In this document: positions 57,751-64,000 of the stretch, piece by piece | How positions within the stretch are numbered: position 1 is the stretch's first letter | Layout: every line of letters begins with the position of its first letter | From: Paracoccus methylovorus | GTDB lineage: Bacteria > Pseudomonadota > Alphaproteobacteria > Rhodobacterales > Rhodobacteraceae | Assembly (NCBI RefSeq): GCF_016919705.1 | Contig: NZ_CP070368.1 | Location: 1,302,001-1,366,000 of the forward strand | DNA: 64,000 nucleotides | Reading direction: 5' to 3' | Made by a program: the position numbers and the translations under genes | The notes under the pieces: generated by a model | The model's input: only the letters and a program-made list of their open reading frames with translations | Told to the model about the DNA's origin: nothing | Databases searched by the model: none

Positions 57751-58471
57751 AAGGGTCAATATGCTCTCCTTCTTCGCCAAGTTCGTGGCGGCGATGCTGC
57801 AGCCAGATCAGCCGCGTCTGGGCATAACTATCGGCACTTTCGTGCAGGATGGAATCGACAGAATCGCCAAAACGCCCCCGTTCACCGGCTTTTGAGGCCA
57901 CGCGCGCGCCCATTCCGATCAGATATTGATCCCGGTTCAGCCAACTCCGCATCGGATCGATCACCAGATCGACAACGCGCCCCACCGCATCACGCTCGGT
58001 CGAGGGGCCGATCAGCGGCAGTTCCAGATAGGCGCCCTCGCCCACGCCCCAGACGGCAAGCGTCTGCCCGAAATCCGTATCCTCCTCGGGCAAGGCGAAA
58101 CCTTCGGTGGCCGGATCCAGAAAACCCGCCAGCCCGACCGTCGTGTTCACCAGAAAGCGCAAGGTCGTGCGCGCGGCCGGACCCGGCTGGCCTTGCAAAA
58201 GATGGTTCGCCGCCTTGCCGGGCTGCGCAAGGTTCGAGCCGAAATTGCCAACCGCCGCAATGGCATGACTGCCAAAGCCGTCCCCGCCGCCAGACGACAT
58301 GCCCGCCCCCAGCGGCTTGACCACATGCGCATCCAACCCTCGATTGAAGGCATGGGCTTTGCGGTTCATCGGCTCATAGGGGTCGTTGATACCATCCTCG
58401 CCATGCCCCGCCGCGCAGGCCGCCAGCAACATGGTCGCGAAAAGAAGGGTGGAAAAATTCCTCGCGGGCAA
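57740..58471 (-). CDS. mlaA: MlaA/VacJ outer-membrane lipoprotein
   Basis: The outer-membrane component of the Mla lipid-asymmetry pathway. The 243-residue protein has a lipoprotein signal ending LLAACAA, then INDPYEPMNRKAHAFN, the VacJ signature, and NTTVGLAGFLDPATEGFAL, DFGQTLAVWGVGEGAYLELPLIGPS. The start is TTG 58471, since no ATG gives a full signal. Its 3' end overlaps the mlaC start by 11 bases. In many proteobacteria mlaA is separate from mlaC, so an mlaA-mlaC pair suggests a coupled lipoprotein/carrier supply. Confidence 0.88.
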   Translation of the reverse strand: MPARNFSTLLFATMLLAACAAGHGEDGINDPYEPMNRKAHAFNRGLDAHVVKPLGAGMSSGGGDGFGSHAIAAVGNFGSNLAQPGKAANHLLQGQPGPAARTTLRFLVNTTVGLAGFLDPATEGFALPEEDTDFGQTLAVWGVGEGAYLELPLIGPSTERDAVGRVVDLVIDPMRSWLNRDQYLIGMGARVASKAGERGRFGDSVDSILHESADSYAQTRLIWLQHRRHELGEEGEHIDPYAE

Positions 58472-58627
58472 GCTTCTGATAACCTTCTATAGCTAAGTCT
58501 GTCGAACCGGCAGGGATTCGCCCAAGCAGCGGAAAATGGCGACCGCACTGTTGCGACGCTGTGCTTTGGGATATGCGCTGGGACGATTCCGGGCAAGCCC
58601 GGTCAGGTTGACGAGGAAGGAACCGGC

Positions 58628-60370
58628 ATGGGCTTGCCGCCGATGCGACATGACGGCCAACGCGAACTGCAATCCGCGCGCGGCAGGGCGTGGCAGCTTT
58701 ATGCCGCGGTCGGCCTGTTCTCTTTCGCAGTGAACCTGCTGATGCTGACCGGACCACTGTTCATGATGCAGGTTTATGACCGGGTCCTGTCCAGCCGCTC
58801 GGTCGAGACGCTGACGGCGCTGTTTCTGCTGGTGGTGTTCCTGTTCGCACTGATGGGGGTGATCGATCTGGCGCGCAACCGCGTCATGGCCCGAATCGCC
58901 GCCCGTTTCCAGGAACGGATGGAGGGGCGGGTGTTCACCGCCGCGCTGCAGGACGGACAGGCCGCAGGTTCGGACCTTGTGGCACGCGGCGGCATGCGCG
59001 ATCTGGAGGCGGTGCAGCGGCTGATCGCCTCACCCGTCCTCATGGCACTGTTCGACCTGCCATGGGCGCCGTTCTTTCTGGCCGCAGTGTTCATCTTCCA
59101 CCCGATTTTGGGGGCAGTGGCCCTCGCGGGAATGCTGGTTCTGGTGGCAGCAACGCTATTGAGCCAATGGCTTAGCCGCGAAACCCTGCAACGGGCCTCC
59201 ATCGCCGGTCAGTCGGCCGAGCGCATGTCCGACCTCTACCGCGACGAGGGCGAAGTGATCGGTTCGCTTGGTATGCGGGCCTCGGCCTTTCGACGCTGGC
59301 AAGCGGCCCGAGATACGGCATCCGAGGCGACGGTGCGCGCCAGTGACCGCGCGACCGGCTTTACGGTATTTTCCCGCACCTTCCGGCTGTTCCTGCAAAG
59401 CGCACTTCTGGCTGCCGGCGCGTGGCTGGTGCTGCGACAAGAAGTGACGCCGGGCGCCATGATCGCCTCATCGATCCTGATGGGACGGGCGTTGGCCCCG
59501 GTCGAACAGGTCGTGGGGGGTTGGGCCGTCGTTCAACGCGCGCAGGACGGGTGGAAAAGGCTTTCCGAGTTGCTGTCGCGACGCCCGCCTGTGCAGCAGC
59601 GCACCCCGCTTCCCCGCCCCGAGGCCCAGCTTGAGGTGCGCAACCTGACCATCATACCCCCAAGCCAGCGGGCGGCAACGCTGCGCGGGGTCAGTTTCGA
59701 TCTTGGCCCCGGTCAGGCGTTAGGGGTGATCGGCCCTTCGGGCGCCGGCAAGACCACACTGGCCCGAGCGCTGATCGGGGCATGGCCCATTGCCTCGGGT
59801 TCGATCCGGTTGGGCGGCGCGACGCTGGATCAATATGACCCGGACGTGTTTGGCGGGCTGATCGGATATCTGCCGCAGCAAGTCACGCTGTTCGACGGCA
59901 CCATCGCCGAAAATATCGCCCGCCTCTTGCCCGAGCCCGATCCGCAACGCGTCGTCGCCGCCGCCATGGCCGCAGCCGCGCATCAGATGATCCTGGATCT
60001 GCCTCAGGGCTACGACACCCGCGTCAGCCAGACCGGCGGGCAGCTTTCGGGCGGCCAGATTCAACGCATCGGACTGGCGCGGGCGCTATACGCCGATCCG
60101 GTGATCTTCGTTCTCGACGAGCCCAACTCCAACCTCGACAACGAGGGCTCGACCGCATTGAACCTGGCGATCCGCAGCATCAAGGCGCGCGGCGGGGCTG
60201 TCATCATCATGGCCCATCGCCCCGCCGCCATCACCGAATGCGAGCTGCTGCTGGTGCTGGACATGGGCCAGCGGCGCGCATTTGGGCCACGCGACGACGT
60301 TTTGAAATCGCTGGTCAAGAACGCAGACCAGATTGCCCGTGCCCAGGGCCACGGCGGAGGCGTGACATGA
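58628..60370 (+). CDS. Type I secretion ABC transporter (PrtD-like)
   Basis: A 580-residue ABC protein of the type I secretion class: about six membrane helices (roughly 20-290, with the [21 protein letters not shown] motif of the family), then a nucleotide-binding domain with Walker [10 protein letters not shown], signature LSGGQIQR, Walker [14 protein letters not shown] and switch histidine [14 protein letters not shown] and DEPNSNLD are typical of PrtD/AprD exporters. No N-terminal peptidase domain is present. Its stop overlaps the adaptor gene start (ATGA). AGGAAGGAA precedes the ATG. The secreted substrate is not visible nearby. Confidence 0.9.
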   Translation: MGLPPMRHDGQRELQSARGRAWQLYAAVGLFSFAVNLLMLTGPLFMMQVYDRVLSSRSVETLTALFLLVVFLFALMGVIDLARNRVMARIAARFQERMEGRVFTAALQDGQAAGSDLVARGGMRDLEAVQRLIASPVLMALFDLPWAPFFLAAVFIFHPILGAVALAGMLVLVAATLLSQWLSRETLQRASIAGQSAERMSDLYRDEGEVIGSLGMRASAFRRWQAARDTASEATVRASDRATGFTVFSRTFRLFLQSALLAAGAWLVLRQEVTPGAMIASSILMGRALAPVEQVVGGWAVVQRAQDGWKRLSELLSRRPPVQQRTPLPRPEAQLEVRNLTIIPPSQRAATLRGVSFDLGPGQALGVIGPSGAGKTTLARALIGAWPIASGSIRLGGATLDQYDPDVFGGLIGYLPQQVTLFDGTIAENIARLLPEPDPQRVVAAAMAAAAHQMILDLPQGYDTRVSQTGGQLSGGQIQRIGLARALYADPVIFVLDEPNSNLDNEGSTALNLAIRSIKARGGAVIIMAHRPAAITECELLLVLDMGQRRAFGPRDDVLKSLVKNADQIARAQGHGGGVT

Positions 60371-61800
60371 CCGAACCCACCCCGCTTGGCCGCGCACCGG
60401 TCGAAAAACTGCCCGCTGGTTCGGCAAAACGGTCGGCTGCATATAGTTCGCGCCGCACGCAGCAGTTGGCCGAGGTTTCTACGCCGTCCCCGCCCCTCCC
60501 GCCAAAACGGCCCGAATGGTCGGCACGCGGCCCGGTCCTGCTCGGTTTCATGGCGATGCTGGTATTGATTGGCGGTTTTGGACTATGGGCCGCAACCGCG
60601 CGGATTTCAGGCGCCGTCGTTGCCCCCGGTCAGGTCGAGGTCGAACAGCGCCGCCAGATCGTGCAGCATCCCGATGGCGGTGTCGTCGCGGAAATCGTGG
60701 TCCATGAAGGCGAAGACGTGTCGGCAGGCCAACCGCTGATCCGGCTTGATGGTGCGCTGCTGGACACTGAGCTTGCCATCGTCGAAGGACAGTATTTCGA
60801 AATACTCGCTCGTCGCGGCCGGCTCAACGCTGAGCGGGCAGACGTCAAGGACATCACATTCCCGCAGGAATTGACCGAGGCCGCAGCAAACCGACCCGAG
60901 CTTCTGGCCCTGATGGAGGGGCAAACCAGCCTGTTCCGAGCCCGGCTCGACACACTGGAACAATCCTTGGGCCAGTTGGCGAAACAGGTTGAACAGGTGC
61001 AATCGCAGATCGACGGCGTGGATGCGCAGACCGTGGCGCTGCAACAGCAACGCGGGTTTATTTCCCAGGAATTACGCGACCAGAGATCACTGTTGGAAAA
61101 GGGTCTGGCACAAGCGCCACGCGTGCTGGCGCTTGAACGCGAGGCGGCCCGGCTCGACGGTCTTCTGGGCGAGGCAACCTCCACCCGCGCCCGCGCCGTG
61201 ACGCAGCTGGCCGAAATCGACCTGTCGCGGCTGGAGAAAACCGCCACCCGTCGCGAAGCCGCCGAGACAGAACTGCGTGAACTTGGCTATCGCGAGCTGG
61301 AACTGGCCGAACGCCGCCGCTCGCTGATCGAACGCATCACGCGGCTGGAAATCCGCGCACCCGTCTCGGGCGTGGTGCAGGAATTGCAGATCACCACGCC
61401 GCGCTCGGTGATTCGGCCGGCCGAACCGATCATGTTCATCATTCCTCAGGACCGGCCGCTGGTGGTGGCCGCGCGCATAGCACCGATCAATATCGACGAA
61501 GTTCACCCGGGGCAGGAAGTGGTGTTACGCTTCTCGTCCTTCTCGTCGCGCACCACACCCGAGATCGACGGGGTGCTGAGCCGCGTCACCCCCGACACGC
61601 TGACCGATCCAGTCACGCAGGCGCCCTATTACCGCGCCGAAGTAACGATCGCAGCGACCGAGGTGGAAAAGCTCAAGGGGCTGGAGCTGGTGCCCGGCAT
61701 GCCGGTCGAAGTCTATGTCCAGACCGGAGAGCGCAGTCCGATGGCCTATCTGGTCAAACCGCTGTCGGATTACTTCACCCGCGCATTCCGCGAGAACTGA
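60367..61800 (+). CDS. Type I secretion membrane-fusion protein (HlyD family)
   Basis: A 477-residue adaptor with a cytoplasmic N-terminus of about 55 residues, one membrane helix ([21 protein letters not shown]), the lipoyl half-motif [35 protein letters not shown], a long periplasmic coiled coil (about 150-330) and the matching half [16 protein letters not shown]. The ATG overlaps the ABC gene stop. The third component, a TolC-like channel, is not adjacent, and no RTX-repeat protein is seen in the window. The pair therefore depends on genes elsewhere. Confidence 0.9.
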   Translation: MTEPTPLGRAPVEKLPAGSAKRSAAYSSRRTQQLAEVSTPSPPLPPKRPEWSARGPVLLGFMAMLVLIGGFGLWAATARISGAVVAPGQVEVEQRRQIVQHPDGGVVAEIVVHEGEDVSAGQPLIRLDGALLDTELAIVEGQYFEILARRGRLNAERADVKDITFPQELTEAAANRPELLALMEGQTSLFRARLDTLEQSLGQLAKQVEQVQSQIDGVDAQTVALQQQRGFISQELRDQRSLLEKGLAQAPRVLALEREAARLDGLLGEATSTRARAVTQLAEIDLSRLEKTATRREAAETELRELGYRELELAERRRSLIERITRLEIRAPVSGVVQELQITTPRSVIRPAEPIMFIIPQDRPLVVAARIAPINIDEVHPGQEVVLRFSSFSSRTTPEIDGVLSRVTPDTLTDPVTQAPYYRAEVTIAATEVEKLKGLELVPGMPVEVYVQTGERSPMAYLVKPLSDYFTRAFREN

Positions 61801-62005
61801 ACCTCCCGCAGCCCGGCCGCAGCCCTCCCTTTTCCCAGAAGGGGCGGGCTGTAATGGCCCCTCCGATATTGGAGCACGCGGTATCACAGGTGAAAAAGCC
61901 GGGCGCGTCAGCGGCCCAGCTTACTTTGCAAATCACATTCATCAGGCGGAAAGCGGGGGAATCAATGCGTCCCGCATTTCCGAAACCGGGCCGCCCGCTG
62001 GTATC

Positions 62006-62932
62006 TTAAAGACCCAGACACCAGCGCATGACGGCCTTTTGCGCATGCAATCGGTTCTCGGCTTCATCGAAGATGACCGAATTCGGACCATCCATCACCG
62101 CGCTGGTCACCTCGTCGTCGCGATGCGCGGGCAGGCAATGCATGAACAGCGCGTCGGGTTTGGCCTGGGCCATCAGCGCCTCGTTCACCTGATAGGGGCG
62201 CAACTGATTGTGCCGACGCTCGCGGGCCGATTGCGGATCGTGCATCGAAACCCAGGTATCCGTTACCACCAGATCCGCGCCCTCGACGGCTTTTGCCGGA
62301 TCGCGTTGGATCTGCGCCTGCACGCCCTGGGCACGGGCGAATTCCAGCGCCTCGCGCTCGGGATCCAGCGTCGGGGGGCCGGTAAAGGTAAAGTCATAGC
62401 CGAACTGGCCCGCGGCATGGATCATCGAGCAGCAGACGTTGTTGCCATCGCCCGACCAGACCACTTTCTTGCCGGCGATGGGACCGCGATGTTCCTCGAA
62501 GGTCATCACATCCGCCATGATCTGACAGGGATGCGTGCGGTTCGTCAGCCCGTTGATGACCGGAACGCTGGCATATTCCGCCATTTCCAGCAGGGTCGCC
62601 TCTTCAAAGGTGCGGATCATGATCAGATCGACATAGCGCGACAGCACCCGCGCGGTATCGGCTATGGTCTCGCCATGGCCAAGCTGCATCTCCTTGCCCG
62701 ACAGCACCATGGTCTGGCCGCCCATCTGCCGTACGCCGAGGTCAAAGCTGACGCGGGTCCGGGTCGAGGGCTTTTCAAAGATCAGCGCCACCATGCGGTT
62801 CTTAAGGGGTGAATCGGCGTCCGGCGCACCCTTGGGCTGACCATCGCGTGCATCCTTCATCCGGCGCGCAGTGTCGATCATTCCGCGCAGATCTGCCTTG
62901 TCGGTGGTATGGATGTCGAGGAAACTGTTCAT
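62006..62932 (-). CDS. argF: Ornithine carbamoyltransferase
   Basis: Makes citrulline from ornithine and carbamoyl phosphate in arginine synthesis. The 308-residue product has the carbamoyl-phosphate motif [13 protein letters not shown], then [23 protein letters not shown] and the ornithine-binding HCLPAHR, in family order. ATG 62932 starts the conserved N-terminus; an open frame of ten codons upstream is not needed. It is 96 bases downstream of the GNAT gene and on the same strand as argD. Confidence 0.95.
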   Translation of the reverse strand: MNSFLDIHTTDKADLRGMIDTARRMKDARDGQPKGAPDADSPLKNRMVALIFEKPSTRTRVSFDLGVRQMGGQTMVLSGKEMQLGHGETIADTARVLSRYVDLIMIRTFEEATLLEMAEYASVPVINGLTNRTHPCQIMADVMTFEEHRGPIAGKKVVWSGDGNNVCCSMIHAAGQFGYDFTFTGPPTLDPEREALEFARAQGVQAQIQRDPAKAVEGADLVVTDTWVSMHDPQSARERRHNQLRPYQVNEALMAQAKPDALFMHCLPAHRDDEVTSAVMDGPNSVIFDEAENRLHAQKAVMRWCLGL

Positions 62933-63028
62933 ATGTGACTGTCTTTCGGATTGATCTGGCAAGCAAGCCGCGTTGCCGAAGGGAGGTCAAGGCCAAAGGC
63001 CCAGAGTCGTTGCGGAATTCGACATCCC

Positions 63029-63502
63029 TCATCGGTGCCGTGTCATGATGCGCGCAAGCGTTCCGTCCTCGGATGGCCGCAATTCCTCGCCCCGAAATCC
63101 CGCCTTTTCATAGGCGCGAATGGCGCGCAGGTTCCTGGGGTCCGGGTCGATAACCAATAGCGCCGCCTGCTCCAGCAGGCTGTCGGACAGCGCCCGCAAC
63201 CAATCCCCGCCGCGGCCAAATCCTTCGGGGCCCGAGAAGCAGTCGACAGCGATGGCATCGGGGGCAAGATCGGCGAAATGCGGCGCCGACCAATGATGCG
63301 CGGGGTAATGCTGCGCATAGCCCAACGGGACATCATCGCCAAGCGCGATCACCTGGCGCATTGCGGGTTCGTCCAGATCTTGCTCGATCCCGGCCAACTC
63401 GTCAGACCCCGGCCACCAATGCGCGACCTCGGGCTGGCGCAGCCAATCCGCCAGCATGGGCAGATCGGCGCGCGTAACCGGCCGGAAACCGAACTCAGCC
63501 AT
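63029..63502 (-). CDS. GNAT acetyltransferase, AAC(6')-like
   Basis: A 157-residue GNAT enzyme beginning FGFRPVTRADLPMLADWLRQPEVAHWW and ending LVIDPDPRNLRAIRAYEKAGF. This layout is shared with aminoglycoside 6'-acetyltransferases and lysine/siderophore acyltransferases. The substrate is unknown, and no resistance claim can be made from sequence alone. ATG 63502 overlaps the argD stop by eight bases, and it sits between argD and argF, so it is probably transcribed with the arginine genes. Confidence 0.8.
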   Translation of the reverse strand: MAEFGFRPVTRADLPMLADWLRQPEVAHWWPGSDELAGIEQDLDEPAMRQVIALGDDVPLGYAQHYPAHHWSAPHFADLAPDAIAVDCFSGPEGFGRGGDWLRALSDSLLEQAALLVIDPDPRNLRAIRAYEKAGFRGEELRPSEDGTLARIMTRHR

Positions 63503-64000
63503 CCAGCCTGCCGGCAGCCCGGTCCAGCCGGACAACCGCCTCGGCGATCTCGTCGTCGCTGATGGTCAGCGGGGGCAGCAGGCGCAAGGTGTTGTCCGCT
63601 GCGGCCACGGTCAGGATATGTTCGCCGTAACCGGCATTGACCAGTTCGCCGGGCGCGATTTTGCATTTCAGGCCCAGCATCAGGCCCTGACCGCGCACCG
63701 TTTCGAAGATATCGGGATGCGCGGCAACCAGCCCCTCCAGCTTTTGGCGGAACAGGGCGGCCTTGCGGTTGACCTCGGCCAGAAACTCAGGGCAGGCAAT
63801 GATCTGCATGACCTTGGCGCCGATCGCGCAGGCCAGCGGATTGCCGCCATAGGTCGAGCCATGCGAACCCACCGCCATACCTGCAGCGGCCTTTTCCGTA
63901 GCCACCACCGCACCCAGCGGGAAGCCGCCGCCGATGCCCTTGGCGATCATCATGATATCGGGGGTGATGCCGGCATATTCATGCGCAAACAGCTTGCCGG
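63495..64000 (-). CDS. argD: Acetylornithine aminotransferase, 5' end outside the window
   Basis: The C-terminal 168 residues or so of a class III PLP aminotransferase in arginine synthesis; the gene runs off the right edge. Visible are the PLP-lysine region MMIAKGIGGGFPLGAV, GSHGSTYGGNPLACAIG and the C-terminal domain with VRGQGLMLGLK and DNTLRLLPPLTIS, which fit ArgD. The end overlaps the GNAT start. With argF downstream and argH elsewhere, it gives an argD-GNAT-argF operon. Confidence 0.92.
   Translation of the reverse strand, partial: GKLFAHEYAGITPDIMMIAKGIGGGFPLGAVVATEKAAAGMAVGSHGSTYGGNPLACAIGAKVMQIIACPEFLAEVNRKAALFRQKLEGLVAAHPDIFETVRGQGLMLGLKCKIAPGELVNAGYGEHILTVAAADNTLRLLPPLTISDDEIAEAVVRLDRAAGRLDG

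Noticed and set aside
61809..61851. Terminator after the secretion adaptor gene
   Set aside because: Arms CAGCCCG and CGGGCTG are only seven bases with a 29-base spacer and no T tract; the 205-base gap to argF otherwise shows nothing.
63029..63502. Aminoglycoside-resistance gene
   Set aside because: The fold is shared with AAC(6') enzymes, but the gene lies inside an arginine operon and no substrate can be inferred.

Overview
The window is high-GC bacterial chromosome, most likely from an alphaproteobacterium of the Rhodobacteraceae and probably Paracoccus. This is an inference from gene content: a Rhodobacteraceae-type DUF6478 protein, TIGR02302, a mitofilin-like protein beside hemD and hemY, phaA-phaB, a long-chain polyprenyl diphosphate synthase, and the argH-lipoprotein-DUF2834-lysA operon. 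No rRNA is present to settle it. The window is almost fully coding, and no gene-free stretch reaches 300 bases.

Bases 1-1790 are the accessory part. They hold the end of a DUF3280-type gene, a small lipoprotein gene broken at a run of seven T, a piece of a phage ninB-like gene, and the C-terminal part of a tyrosine recombinase that stops about 25 bases from the 3' end of tRNA-Arg(CCU). This looks like the scar of a decayed prophage at a tRNA gene. A second odd locus (16.7-18.2 kb) is a 500-residue, tail-fibre- or adhesin-like protein beside tRNA-Thr(CGU).

The rest is mainly housekeeping, in this order: a GntR-like LacI-family regulator, map, a CinA-type protein and a GNAT enzyme (2-5.4 kb); cls, pterin dehydratase, ilvD and two family-specific unknowns (5.4-10.2 kb); accD-folC, zapE, a coniferyl-aldehyde-type dehydrogenase and an MFS transporter (10.3-16.5 kb); hemD, mitofilin and hemY facing tsaD-gpsA-yciI-EVE-ABC exporter (18.5-27.2 kb); a CAP-domain protein, kbp, an acyl-CoA ligase, ettA, a sulfotransferase and rimO (27.4-34.8 kb); a secreted ClpP-like protein, an ABC-2 transporter, plsC, ftsX-ftsE, a zinc-ribbon protein and TIGR02302 (34.9-43.2 kb); the lysA and argH operon, a TlpA-like thioredoxin, tag and an EAL protein (43.3-48.4 kb); phaA-phaB, ydcH, a tRNA-methyltransferase-like gene and the polyprenyl synthase (48.7-53 kb); amt and a bifunctional PBP (53-57.1 kb); mlaC-mlaA, a type I secretion ABC/adaptor pair, argF, GNAT and argD (57.1-64 kb).

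Many neighbours overlap at start and stop codons (ATGA, TGATG), which points to translationally coupled operons. Several starts are GTG or TTG and were chosen from ribosome binding sites. I found no CRISPR array, insertion sequence, riboswitch or complete new system. The points most worth checking are the prophage scar, the T-tract frameshift, the orphan 500-residue gene, and the type I secretion pair with no substrate or outer-membrane partner nearby.
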